A DNA stretch of 49,440 nucleotides from Clostridium sp. (GTDB lineage Bacteria > Bacillota > Clostridia > Clostridiales > Clostridiaceae): contig NZ_JARHZJ010000024.1 of the NCBI RefSeq assembly GCF_029258205.1, positions 1 through 49,440 on the forward strand, given 5' to 3'. Below are positions 8,412 to 16,580 of this stretch, piece after piece. The notes under the pieces were generated by a model. The model ran no database searches and was not told the origin of the DNA. It was given only the letters and a program-made list of their open reading frames with translations. The translations under genes were made by a program, and so were the position numbers. Numbering within the stretch: the stretch's first letter is position 1; every line of letters starts with the position of its first letter.

Positions 8412-9233
8412 ATGAGAAAAGTTAAAGATAATATATTAAATTGCTTAGTTTGGATATCAGCGGCTTTTACTATAGGAATTCTTGTAATTATTTTAGGATT
8501 CATATTTGTAAAGGGCATAGAAAAAATAAATTTAACATTCTTAACAAGTAATTATTCAGCTAGTGGCGGTGGAATATTACCAATGATAGTAACAACATTA
8601 TGGACTATTTTACTTTCATTATTAGTTGCTACTCCAATAGGAGTTTTAGGAGCTGTGTATTTGCAAGAATATGCTAAACAAGGAAAATTGGTTAAGTTTA
8701 TAAGATTTGCTACTGAAAGTTTAGCAGGTATTCCTTCAATAGTTTATGGATTATTTGGAGGTATATTCTTTGTAGTGGCTTTAAAAATGGGATATTCAAT
8801 TTTAGCAGGTTCATTAACAGTATCAATAATAATATTACCTGTAATAATTAGAACAACAGAAGAGGCTTTAAAAACTGTGCCAGGATCATATAGGGAAGCA
8901 TCTTTAGGATTAGGTGCTACAAAGTTTCAAACTTTATATAAAGTAATATTACCAAGTGCAATGCCTGGAATACTTTCAGGAATAATATTATCAATAGGAC
9001 GTATAATAGGAGAATCAGCAGCTATATTACTTACCGCTGGAACTGTTGCACAAATGCCAAAAGGAATTTTTTCAAGTGCAAGAACGCTTACAGTTCAAGC
9101 TTACCTTGTAACAAAGGAAAAAGGAGATATAGAAACAGCAGCTGCAGTTGGAATAGTTCTTATAGTTATAATACTAGCATTAAATATTTCAGCTAAGTTA
9201 ATAGCTAGAAAATTTAATAAGGCAAACTATTAA
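8412..9233 (+). CDS. pstA: Phosphate ABC transporter permease PstA
   Basis: Partner permease of PstC, 273 residues, about six membrane segments. Family landmarks are the periplasmic FLTSNYSASGGGILPMI near the N-terminus, GIPSIVYGLFGG, the EAA-like loop YREASLGLGATKFQTLYKVI and GRIIGESAAILLTAGT. Its ribosome binding site (AGGGCGG) lies inside the end of pstC, and the spacing indicates translational coupling. It is followed by pstB after 17 bases. Confidence 0.95.
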   Translation: MRKVKDNILNCLVWISAAFTIGILVIILGFIFVKGIEKINLTFLTSNYSASGGGILPMIVTTLWTILLSLLVATPIGVLGAVYLQEYAKQGKLVKFIRFATESLAGIPSIVYGLFGGIFFVVALKMGYSILAGSLTVSIIILPVIIRTTEEALKTVPGSYREASLGLGATKFQTLYKVILPSAMPGILSGIILSIGRIIGESAAILLTAGTVAQMPKGIFSSARTLTVQAYLVTKEKGDIETAAAVGIVLIVIILALNISAKLIARKFNKANY

Positions 9234-9250
9234 TTTAAGGTGGTATTAAT

Positions 9251-10012
9251 ATGAGTGATAAGAAAACAAAAATTCAAGTAAAAGATTTAGATTTATTTTA
9301 TGCAAGCAATCATGCGTTAAAGAAAATTAATATAGATATAAAAGAAAATGAAGTTACAGCATTAATTGGGCCTTCAGGATGTGGTAAATCAACTTTTCTT
9401 CGTACTTTAAATAGAATGAATGATTTGATTCCTATAGTTAGAATTGAAGGAGAAATAAAGATTGATGGAAAAGATATATATAAGGACGATGATGTTATAG
9501 CACTTCGTACTAAAGTAGGTATGGTATTCCAAAAGCCTAATCTTTTTCCAATGAGTATATACGATAATGTTGCTTATGGACCAAGAATACATGGGATAAA
9601 AGATAAAAAGGTTTTAGATAAAATTGTTGAAGAGAGTTTAAGAAATGCTGCTATTTGGGATGAGGTTAAGAATAGATTAAAATCCTCTGCCTTAGGTCTT
9701 TCAGGAGGTCAACAACAAAGAATATGTATTGCTAGAGCTATAGCTATGAATCCAGAAATAATTCTTATGGATGAACCAACATCAGCTTTAGATCCAATAT
9801 CAACATTAAAAGTAGAAGAACTTATAAGAAAGCTTGAGGATAAATATACTATAGTAATAGTAACACATAATATGCAGCAGGCAGCACGTATATCAGATAA
9901 AACAGCATTTTTCTTAAATGGAGAACTTGTAGAATTTAGTGATACTAATACAATATTTACAAATCCAAGAGATAAGAGAACAGAAGATTATATAACAGGA
10001 AGATTTGGTTAA
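9251..10012 (+). CDS. pstB: Phosphate ABC transporter ATPase PstB
   Basis: Cytoplasmic ATPase that powers phosphate uptake. The 253 residues contain Walker [10 protein letters not shown] (40-48), Q-loop in [17 protein letters not shown] signature LSGGQQQR, Walker [14 protein letters not shown] and switch His in [10 protein letters not shown]. The long insertion between Walker A and the Q-loop and the NRMNDLIP segment are typical of PstB. The ribosome binding site AAGGTGG precedes the ATG. It lies between pstA and phoU in the same operon. Confidence 0.97.
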   Translation: MSDKKTKIQVKDLDLFYASNHALKKINIDIKENEVTALIGPSGCGKSTFLRTLNRMNDLIPIVRIEGEIKIDGKDIYKDDDVIALRTKVGMVFQKPNLFPMSIYDNVAYGPRIHGIKDKKVLDKIVEESLRNAAIWDEVKNRLKSSALGLSGGQQQRICIARAIAMNPEIILMDEPTSALDPISTLKVEELIRKLEDKYTIVIVTHNMQQAARISDKTAFFLNGELVEFSDTNTIFTNPRDKRTEDYITGRFG

Positions 10013-10036
10013 AACTATAAGAGGTGATTTTAGTAA

Positions 10037-10690
10037 ATGAGTATAGAGGATTTAAGAATAAGTATAAAAGAATTAAAAACTGAAACTAAAGAAATGATGG
10101 AACTATGCGAATTAGCTATAGAAAAATCAGTAGATTCAATAGTTAATAAAGATTTAGAAGTTGCTAGAGAAGTTATAAAAATGGATGATGACATAGATAA
10201 TTTAAGAAATAAAATCATTGAAAAATCTATTGAACTTACTGCTTTAAAACAGCCTATGGCGAAAGACTTAAGAAATATATATGCCTTATCAACTATAGCT
10301 ATGGAGCTTGAGAGAGTAGGAGATTATTCAGTTAATATAGCTATGGAAACAATAAAAATAGATAACGAAGATCATATTGCAGGAATGGTAGGAATACCTA
10401 AAATGAAATCAGTATGTTTAAATATGCTAAAAGTTGCTAAAAATGCATTAGATAGTAATGAAACAAAATTAGCTTATGATGCAGCATTAGAGGATAATAT
10501 AGTTGACGACTTATATAATGATGTTTATGTAAATTTATTAGCCTCAATGCATAAAGATTCTAACAATATAAATCAAGGTGTTAAATTGATATTTGTTGCT
10601 AGATATTTAGAGAGAATAGGTGATCATATAACTAATGTTTGTGAAAATATAGTTTATGCTATAAAAGGTGATATGACTGAACTAGGATAA
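10037..10690 (+). CDS. phoU: PhoU phosphate-signalling regulator
   Basis: Negative modulator that links the Pst transporter to the phosphate two-component system. The 217 residues form two three-helix PhoU repeats, each with the metal-binding type motif seen as AMELERVGDYSVNI and ARYLERIGDHITNV. It is preceded by AGAGGTGA. It is the last gene of the pst operon, with a terminator 67 bases later that separates it from the response regulator. Confidence 0.95.
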   Translation: MSIEDLRISIKELKTETKEMMELCELAIEKSVDSIVNKDLEVAREVIKMDDDIDNLRNKIIEKSIELTALKQPMAKDLRNIYALSTIAMELERVGDYSVNIAMETIKIDNEDHIAGMVGIPKMKSVCLNMLKVAKNALDSNETKLAYDAALEDNIVDDLYNDVYVNLLASMHKDSNNINQGVKLIFVARYLERIGDHITNVCENIVYAIKGDMTELG

Positions 10691-10756
10691 TAGCATAAAA
10701 TATAAGTAAGATAAAATTTGCCTTATTAGGTCTGACTTAATTCGTATAATAATTTA

Positions 10757-10789
10757 AAGATATATCTATAAGTGGTATATCTTTTTTTG
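10757..10789 (+). terminator. Terminator after phoU
   Basis: A 9-bp stem AAAGATATA (10757-10765) with TATATCTTT (10776-10784) runs into a T-tract. Confidence 0.75.
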
Positions 10790-10849
10790 TTTTCAATATT
10801 GTGATAAGCTATAAAATATGGGAGTGTTTTAGATAAAGGAGAGACAAAT

Positions 10850-11542
10850 ATGACAAATAAAAAAGTCCTAATAGTAGATGATGAGGAACATATTAGAGAA
10901 CTTATAAAATTTAATTTAAAAAAAGAAGGTTATGATACAGAAGTTGCTGTTAATGGAACTGAAGCTCTAAATATTATAAAAGAAGTTAAGTTTGATTTAA
11001 TACTTTTAGATTTAATGCTTCCAGAAATAGACGGGTTGGAAGTATGCAAAGAAATTAGAAGAAATGAAGAAACTTCAGATGTTCCAGTAATGATAATTAC
11101 AGCAAAGGGTGAAGAGTTTGATAAAGTATTAGGCTTAGAACTTGGAGCAGATGATTATATAACAAAGCCATTTTCAATAAGAGAACTTATGGCTAGAGTA
11201 AAAGCTTTACTTAGAAGAAGTAATATTAAAAAAGAAGAAAATATAATTAAATTTGGTAATGTAGTAGTTAATTTTAAAACTAGGGAAGTAATAAAAGGAA
11301 ATGAAAATGTAGAATTAACATTAAAAGAATTTGAGTTATTAAAGCTTCTTATAAAAAATAAAGGAAATATATTAACTAGGGAACTTTTACTTGATAAAAT
11401 TTGGGGATATGAATATATAGGAGAAACAAGAACAGTAGATGTTCATATTAGACATTTACGTAAAAAGGTTGAAAGTGATGATAAAAATCCTCAATATATA
11501 CAAACTATAAGAGGAGTTGGATATAAGTTTACAAGTAATTAG
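10850..11542 (+). CDS. PhoB/PhoP-type response regulator (OmpR family)
   Basis: DNA-binding response regulator, 230 residues. The receiver domain (1-120) has the acidic pair D10-D11, phosphoacceptor D54 in LILLDLMLPE, and the conserved Lys in ADDYITKPFS. The C-terminal winged helix ends RTVDVHIRHLRKKVE...GVGYKF. Its position directly after pst-phoU and the PHO-box-like arrays upstream of both pstS genes point to phosphate control. No sensor kinase follows; the next gene is convergent. The kinase must be elsewhere, so the PhoP/PhoB role is inferred from context. Confidence 0.9.
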   Translation: MTNKKVLIVDDEEHIRELIKFNLKKEGYDTEVAVNGTEALNIIKEVKFDLILLDLMLPEIDGLEVCKEIRRNEETSDVPVMIITAKGEEFDKVLGLELGADDYITKPFSIRELMARVKALLRRSNIKKEENIIKFGNVVVNFKTREVIKGNENVELTLKEFELLKLLIKNKGNILTRELLLDKIWGYEYIGETRTVDVHIRHLRKKVESDDKNPQYIQTIRGVGYKFTSN

Positions 11543-11660
11543 TAATTACAATCTAAAAAATAAATTTATAATTAGTTATTAGAGTATTATATGAGGAAAT
11601 AAATTGATTATATGAAAAACAAGTTGAATTTGTGATGGTAGTAAAAATAATACAAAAATA

Positions 11661-11696
11661 AAACCACTCAAATAATGGCAGAAATCTGAGTGGTTT
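11661..11696. terminator. Convergent terminator between the response regulator and DUF3793 gene
   Basis: A 10-bp perfect stem AAACCACTCA (11661-11670) with TGAGTGGTTT (11687-11696). On the minus strand a TTTTATTTTTG tail follows; on the plus strand the tail is weak. Confidence 0.75.
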
Positions 11697-11710
11697 GTTA
11701 GCAATGAGAG

Positions 11711-12334
11711 TTAAATATTAAATTTATATACATTATTTGTTAAGTTATAAACTTCCTTTAAATCCTTACCAGAAAGTAAGTGATTCATTATTATTTCTTT
11801 TGAACTATCATAAAGTTCGAAAATTTCTTTGGCTTTTTTCTCTTCTTCATATACTTTCCAATATCCACAAAGAAGGCATTTGCTTTGGGTACATTCCATA
11901 AAGCATTCTACATCTTTAACTGGAATTCCGAGAAAAATACCTAATTCATGAGGACAATGAAATGAATCATATCTATTAATTAAATGAGATAATATATCAT
12001 TTATGCTCATATTTAATCTATATCCTAATTTTTCTAAAAAATTCATGGAAGATTTTTTATATACAGTATTCATTAAATTTATTTCATCATAAATTAATAT
12101 TACCTTAGAATTTAAGGTTTCTCTAAGCAATATATACTTTAGATTAAGATCTTTTAAGAAATCTTCACCATATATATTCCAAAGATTATATAAGTTATGA
12201 CCTTGCTTTGAAAGAGTAATGGTGGAAGAAGGCTTAATCCCTGTTATTACAGGAGAAATTAAATATGATATAAAAGATCTCATATATTTTTCGTTGTTAA
12301 GAGTTTCTAAGAGATTAAGGAAATCATTATTCAT
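11711..12334 (-). CDS. DUF3793 family protein
   Basis: The 207-residue soluble protein matches the DUF3793 family as I know it. It has a central FHCPHELGIFLGIPVKDVECFM segment, followed by the Cys-containing QSKCLLCGYWKVYE and a helical C-terminus. The CHE/CxxC-like residues could bind metal or a thiol, but no function is established. I use ATG 12334, 11 bases from GAAAGGTGG; an in-frame GTG at 12349 overlaps that ribosome binding site. It lies 31 bases downstream of the flavodoxin gene and is probably cotranscribed, placing it under the same putative Fur control. An iron-limitation role is inference. Confidence 0.75.
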   Translation of the reverse strand: MNNDFLNLLETLNNEKYMRSFISYLISPVITGIKPSSTITLSKQGHNLYNLWNIYGEDFLKDLNLKYILLRETLNSKVILIYDEINLMNTVYKKSSMNFLEKLGYRLNMSINDILSHLINRYDSFHCPHELGIFLGIPVKDVECFMECTQSKCLLCGYWKVYEEEKKAKEIFELYDSSKEIIMNHLLSGKDLKEVYNLTNNVYKFNI

Positions 12335-12365
12335 TTTAGCTTCTTCCACCTTTCTTTCAAATAAA

Positions 12366-12782
12366 TTAAAGTGCTTTACCAGCAGCTTTACAATTTTCTA
12401 TATCTTCTCCTTCTGGAGCATTATTAACTATTAATGTATTTACTACATGTGCACCATAGTCTTCCATTCTATCTTTCCAAGTATCCATCCACTCACCAGT
12501 TCCCCAATCATATGAACCGAATAATAGAGTTGGTTTTGAAGATACAAGTCCTGAAATTTCTTCAACAAATGGATCCATTTCTCCTTCTTCTATAGCTTCG
12601 CATCCCATAGCAGGAGAACCTAAAGCTAATACGTCACATTCTTCAACATCATTTGTAGAAGCATCTGAAACATTTAAAAGTTTTACTTCTAATCCATTTT
12701 CTTTAGCTCCTTCAGCTATTAAATTAGCCATAGTTTCTGTATTACCAGAACCTGACCAATAAATAATACTTAATTTTTTCAT
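12366..12782 (-). CDS. Flavodoxin
   Basis: Small FMN-containing electron carrier that can replace ferredoxin under iron limitation. The 138 residues contain the FMN-phosphate loop WSGSGNTE (residues 9-16), LGSPAMGCEAIE for the isoalloxazine-binding 50s loop, and GSYDWGTGEWMDTW for the 90s loop, with the typical acidic composition. The length is that of short-chain flavodoxins. I choose ATG 12782, spaced from GAGGTGAT; an in-frame GTG at 12791 overlaps this site. Two Fur-box-like sequences lie upstream. It is first in a two-gene unit with the DUF3793 gene. Confidence 0.93.
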   Translation of the reverse strand: MKKLSIIYWSGSGNTETMANLIAEGAKENGLEVKLLNVSDASTNDVEECDVLALGSPAMGCEAIEEGEMDPFVEEISGLVSSKPTLLFGSYDWGTGEWMDTWKDRMEDYGAHVVNTLIVNNAPEGEDIENCKAAGKAL

Positions 12783-12817
12783 ATATATCACCTCGTAAAT
12801 TTATTTCTTATTATAAA

Positions 12818-12832
12818 TGAAAATCAATTTCA
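12818..12832. promoter_or_regulatory. Fur-box-like site 1 upstream of flavodoxin
   Basis: TGAAAATCAATTTCA resembles the 7-1-7 Fur inverted repeat TGATAAT-N-ATTATCA, 36 bases upstream of the flavodoxin start. Confidence 0.5.
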
Positions 12833-12884
12833 ATTAGTTTATGTCATTATAATACAATAGTAAGATGATAATGTCAATAGTAAA

Positions 12885-12899
12885 TGATAATAATTTTCA
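12885..12899. promoter_or_regulatory. Fur-box-like site 2 upstream of flavodoxin
   Basis: TGATAATAATTTTCA matches the 7-1-7 consensus with one arm exact and one mismatch in the other arm. It is 67 bp from site 1, centre to centre. A partial match (GATAATGTCA) lies between the two. Confidence 0.55.
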
Positions 12900-13178
12900 A
12901 TAAGAGTGAAGTTTTTTTTATGAATTAGAGTTAAAAGAAATAAATTGTATTAGAATTCTTTGATAATTAACATTAATGTAGAATATTTAACTCAAAATAG
13001 AGAATTTAAATAATTAAAAGTAAAATTTTATAAATTAAAGGAAATATTATAAATAGATTAAAATAAGAAAAAGGCATTATCAAATATTAATAATAAAACT
13101 TAAAAACAGTATAAATAGAGTAGACTGTAGGTTTTATTAGAAAATATTTTGATATATGCCCTTAAATGTTAATGTTTA
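12900..13178. other. Intergenic region between flavodoxin promoter and glnS 3' end
   Basis: AT-rich. It holds the long glnS terminator hairpin at about 13066-13165 and otherwise nothing I can name. Confidence 0.5.
13066..13165 (-). terminator. Extended terminator hairpin of glnS
   Basis: An imperfect inverted repeat of about 100 bases pairs the segment around 13071-13090 with 13143-13165, and AATAAAAC with GTTTTATT inside. On the minus strand it is followed by TTTTTCTTATTTTA. Confidence 0.55.
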
Positions 13179-14837
13179 TTATTTTAATTTAAATGAACTC
13201 TTTAATGAAACTATTCTGTTGAATACTAAATTATCATCACTTGTGAAATTAGGATCAACATTAAAGTAACCATGTCTAAATAATTGATATTTATCTTGAG
13301 GTCTAGCATCTTTAGCGCTTGGTTCAATGTATCCCTTACATATAGTTAAAGAGTTAGGATTTATTTGGTCAAGGAAGTGCTTTCCTTCATTTTCTTCACA
13401 ATCATCTAAGATTAATGGTTCATATAATCTAAATTCAGCTGGAATACAGTTATTAGCATCAACCCAGTGTATTGTTCCTTTAACTTTTCTTCCAGTAAAT
13501 CCAGTTCCACTCTTAGTTTCAGGATCATAAGTACAGTGGATTTCTGTAACTTCACCATTTTCATCTTTTATTACTTCATTGCATTTTACAAAATAAGCAC
13601 CTTTTAATCTTACTTCATTTCCTGGGAATAATCTGAAATATTTCTTTGGTGGATTTTCCATGAAATCTTCTCTTTCAATATAAACTTCCCTTGAGAATGT
13701 AACAGCTCTTTTACCTGCTGATTCATCTTTAGGATTATTTTCTATTTCAAGAATTTCTGATTCTCCTTCAGGATAGTTTGTTATAACTAATTTAAGTGGA
13801 TTTATAACAGCCATAGCTCTTGGAGCTGTTTCTTGAAGGTCTTCTCTTATGAAATGCTCAAGCATTTGAGAATCAACAGTAGAATCTGCTTTAGCAACAC
13901 CTATTGCTTTACAGAAGTTTCTTATTGATTTAGGAGTATAACCTCTTCTTCTAAGTCCAGCAACAGTAGGCATTCTTGGATCATCCCAACCATCAACTAT
14001 GCCTTCATCAACTAATTGCTTTAATTTTCTTTTACTCATAACAGTATTTGTAATGTTAAGTCTTGCAAACTCAATTTGTCTTGGAACATTTTCCATTTCA
14101 CATTCTTTAACGAACCAATCATATAATGGTCTGTGATCAGCAAATTCTAAAGTACAAATAGAGTGTGTTATTCCTTCAATAGCATCTTCTAATGGATGAG
14201 CAAAGTCATACATAGGGTAGATACACCATTTATCACCTGTATTATGGTGACTAGCATGAGCAATTCTATAAATTATAGGGTCTCTAAAGTTTATATTAGG
14301 TGAGCTCATATCTATTTTAGCTCTTAAAACTTTTGAACCATCTTCGAATTCACCTTTTCTCATTCTTTCAAATAAATCTAAGTTTTCCTCAACTGATCTA
14401 TTTCTATATGGACTTTCCTTACCAGGCTCAGTAAGAGTACCTCTATATTCTTTAATTTCCTCTGGAGTTAAATCACAAACATAAGCTTTTCCTTTTTTTA
14501 TTAAAAGTATAGCTCTTTTATACATTTCATCAAAGTAGTTTGATGCAAAATGTAATTCGCTCCAGTTATAACCTAACCAATTAACATCTTCTTTAATAGA
14601 TTGAACGTACTCAGTATCCTCTTTAGTTGGATTTGTATCATCAAATCTTAGGTTAGTTCTTCCGTTAAACTCTTTTCCTAATTCAAAGTTTAAAACTATA
14701 GACTTTGCATGACCTATATGTAAATATCCATTAGGTTCAGGTGGAAAACGAGTTATTATTGTATCATGTTTTTTGCTATCTAAATCATCTATTATTATAT
14801 TTCTTATAAAGTTTGATGAGTGCTCAGCATTTGACAT
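13179..14837 (-). CDS. glnS: Glutaminyl-tRNA synthetase
   Basis: Charges tRNA-Gln directly with glutamine. The 552 residues carry the class I motifs [15 protein letters not shown] (HIGH, about residues 32-46) and VMSKRKL (KMSKS variant, about residue 270), the conserved LRFDDTNP, and C-terminal anticodon-binding beta-barrels. The ribosome binding site AAAGGAATGA precedes the ATG. Many Firmicutes lack GlnRS and use the GatCAB transamidation route; its presence fits C. perfringens and a probably horizontal origin in the lineage. I see no T-box upstream, unlike trpS and leuS in this window. Confidence 0.97.
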   Translation of the reverse strand: MSNAEHSSNFIRNIIIDDLDSKKHDTIITRFPPEPNGYLHIGHAKSIVLNFELGKEFNGRTNLRFDDTNPTKEDTEYVQSIKEDVNWLGYNWSELHFASNYFDEMYKRAILLIKKGKAYVCDLTPEEIKEYRGTLTEPGKESPYRNRSVEENLDLFERMRKGEFEDGSKVLRAKIDMSSPNINFRDPIIYRIAHASHHNTGDKWCIYPMYDFAHPLEDAIEGITHSICTLEFADHRPLYDWFVKECEMENVPRQIEFARLNITNTVMSKRKLKQLVDEGIVDGWDDPRMPTVAGLRRRGYTPKSIRNFCKAIGVAKADSTVDSQMLEHFIREDLQETAPRAMAVINPLKLVITNYPEGESEILEIENNPKDESAGKRAVTFSREVYIEREDFMENPPKKYFRLFPGNEVRLKGAYFVKCNEVIKDENGEVTEIHCTYDPETKSGTGFTGRKVKGTIHWVDANNCIPAEFRLYEPLILDDCEENEGKHFLDQINPNSLTICKGYIEPSAKDARPQDKYQLFRHGYFNVDPNFTSDDNLVFNRIVSLKSSFKLK

Positions 14838-15029
14838 TGTTTATCATTCCTTTTCTCTCATTTTTATATACTCATAAATATATCATAAAAAGCAAAATCT
14901 ATCCATAATATATTAAAAAATGAGTATATAGTTTAAATAAAATTATATTTAATTATGTATAAAAATCATAAGTTAGATTGCTCTATATAATATCTCCAAA
15001 TAAGATTAATTTTATCAAATAGAAATGAA

Positions 15030-15056
15030 AAAAGTTCTGCAAAGTGCAGAACTTTT
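15030..15056 (-). terminator. Terminator of the zinc-ribbon gene
   Basis: A 12-bp perfect stem AAAAGTTCTGCA (15030-15041) with TGCAGAACTTTT (15045-15056), loop of 3. On the minus strand the stem leads into TTTTTTCATTTC. Confidence 0.88.
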
Positions 15057-15087
15057 AATTTATGAATAAACTTGCGTTAATTATCAA

Positions 15088-15243
15088 TTATCTATTCATT
15101 TTTTGTGCTTTTCTTGCTTTTCTGCAAGCTGGGCATCTAACTGGATCGTTTTCAAATCCTTTTTCTTTGAAGAATTCTTGCTCCCCTACAGTGAATACGA
15201 ATTCTTTTCCACAGTCTTTACAAACTAAATTTTTATCTTCCAT
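15088..15243 (-). CDS. Small zinc-ribbon protein (51 residues)
   Basis: A 51-residue protein with two cysteine knuckles, CKDCGKEF (about residues 8-15) and CPAC (37-40), and a basic RKARKAQKMNR tail. This is the organisation of the family of short probable zinc-ribbon proteins common in clostridia. An excellent ribosome binding site (CAGGAGG) precedes the ATG. Its terminator is at 15030-15056 and a 13-bp inverted repeat overlaps its ribosome binding site. The CxxC pairs and basic tail suggest nucleic-acid or ribosome binding, which is not established. Confidence 0.88.
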   Translation of the reverse strand: MEDKNLVCKDCGKEFVFTVGEQEFFKEKGFENDPVRCPACRKARKAQKMNR

Positions 15244-15254
15244 TTATTTTACCT

Positions 15255-15319
15255 CCTGTAAAATTTACTAGGTACGTTTGAAATCTATACTATAAAACTA
15301 ATAAAATAAATTTTACAGG
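15255..15319 (-). promoter_or_regulatory. Inverted repeat overlapping the zinc-ribbon ribosome binding site
   Basis: CCTGTAAAATTTA (15255-15267) and TAAATTTTACAGG (15307-15319) are perfect 13-bp complements, 39 bases apart. In the minus-strand mRNA the 3' arm ends inside the CAGGAGG ribosome binding site, so the fold would partly mask it. Confidence 0.5.
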
Positions 15320-15396
15320 ACAGAAATAAAGTACATATCTACTAAATTTTGTTTTATATAATGATTATATCATATAGAAAAAAGAATACAATACTT

Positions 15397-16479
15397 TTAC
15401 TTTAAATATTTAAATTTCTGACGCTTAAAATAAGCTAGTATATATATGATTATAGGGAATATAAATAGCACTATTAAAAGTATGTATTGATAGTATTTTA
15501 ATAGTATAAAAAGGGTGTATACATTCTTAGCAGCTAAGTAAGAAAAGGTATATACTATTACTGAAATTAATGCTATAAAATTACGTTTATATTTTATCCT
15601 ATCTTTCCAAAGTGTATACAATGAAAAAATAGTTATTAGATATTTTACAACCCAAGAAAGAGTAGACGAAATCATTACAAAAATATTTCCATTCTCTACA
15701 AAACCACCAAAATAAATTCTTTGAGTTTGAACAAATTGAGGATAGAATACATTTGCAGATCTCAAAGAACCTAGAGTTGATATTAATATAATAACACACA
15801 AAGCACAAAATATGGATGTTAAAAGTATTGTGTTTATTGAGATTTTTTTTAAGTTTTTTTTATCATCTATTCTTGGAATAATAGGCAAAACTATAGCTAA
15901 GCTTGATAAGGATCCTAATTGAGTTAAAGCACAAAGAATATATTCTGAAATTCTTCTATCCTTAAATATAGGAAGAAGAAGTGTGTAATCTATATATTTA
16001 ATGTTTAATAATGCTAATAGTAAATTAATTGCTAGTACAATGCTTACAGAAACTATACATATTATAAGTATGCTATTAAATCTATTTTTACCTATTAAAA
16101 ATACAGTTATTACAAAGAATAACAAACAATACCATATTGGAGTTTGAGCAAAAATATTAACGTTTATAGAAGATGAACTTACAGAAGCTGATTCTATACA
16201 AATTAATACTAGAGTTAGTGAAAATATTAATATATAAATATTTCCTAAAGTTTTACCAAGAACTATATAGCAAGTTTCTTTAAAGTCATAGTAGTCTATT
16301 TTGGAGATTACACTAAAAATAAAGGAAGTTACAAAGAAAAATATAATTCCAGAGATTATAGTGAAAATCCAAGTATCTCTTCCACCTATTTTTATGAATA
16401 AGGATGTATAGTTAACTAAAGATGTACTTATGGCAGCAATGATAAAAAATATAAAATGTCTTGCAGTTAGCTTTCCCAA
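15397..16479 (-). CDS. gerKB: Spore germinant receptor subunit B (GerAB/GerKB family permease)
   Basis: Integral membrane B subunit of a spore inner-membrane germinant receptor; APC-superfamily fold that binds the small-molecule germinant. About 361 residues with roughly ten hydrophobic segments, beginning LGKLTARHFIFFIIA and containing the family-typical GRDTWIFTIISGIIFF segment near residue 35. Divergent from gerKA-gerKC, the known C. perfringens arrangement in which gerKB is monocistronic and opposite. The start is uncertain: TTG 16479 is 8 bases from GAGG, ATG 16485 is only 2 bases away, and GTG 16488 overlaps it. I prefer TTG. Confidence 0.88.
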   Translation of the reverse strand: MGKLTARHFIFFIIAAISTSLVNYTSLFIKIGGRDTWIFTIISGIIFFFVTSFIFSVISKIDYYDFKETCYIVLGKTLGNIYILIFSLTLVLICIESASVSSSSINVNIFAQTPIWYCLLFFVITVFLIGKNRFNSILIICIVSVSIVLAINLLLALLNIKYIDYTLLLPIFKDRRISEYILCALTQLGSLSSLAIVLPIIPRIDDKKNLKKISINTILLTSIFCALCVIILISTLGSLRSANVFYPQFVQTQRIYFGGFVENGNIFVMISSTLSWVVKYLITIFSLYTLWKDRIKYKRNFIALISVIVYTFSYLAAKNVYTLFILLKYYQYILLIVLFIFPIIIYILAYFKRQKFKYLK

Positions 16480-16532
16480 AGACATCACCTCATTTCTTTT
16501 ATAATTTCAAATTTTAGTATTCTCAAAAAAAT

Positions 16533-16562
16533 GAATATTAAACATAATACTAGCGGATAATA
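16533..16562 (+). promoter_or_regulatory. Possible sigma-G type promoter of gerKA
   Basis: GAATA (16533-16537) and GATAATA (16556-16562) are separated by 18 bases, resembling the forespore sigma-G pattern (-35 gnATR, -10 nATnnTA). The implied start lies only about 10 bases from the gerKA ATG, which weakens the call. Confidence 0.35.
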
Positions 16563-16580
16563 TTTTTGGGTGATAAATCA

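Noticed and set aside
15062..15271. Plus-strand 69-codon ORF
   Set aside because: It overlaps the minus-strand zinc-ribbon gene, which has CxxC motifs, a perfect ribosome binding site and a terminator. The plus ORF has none.
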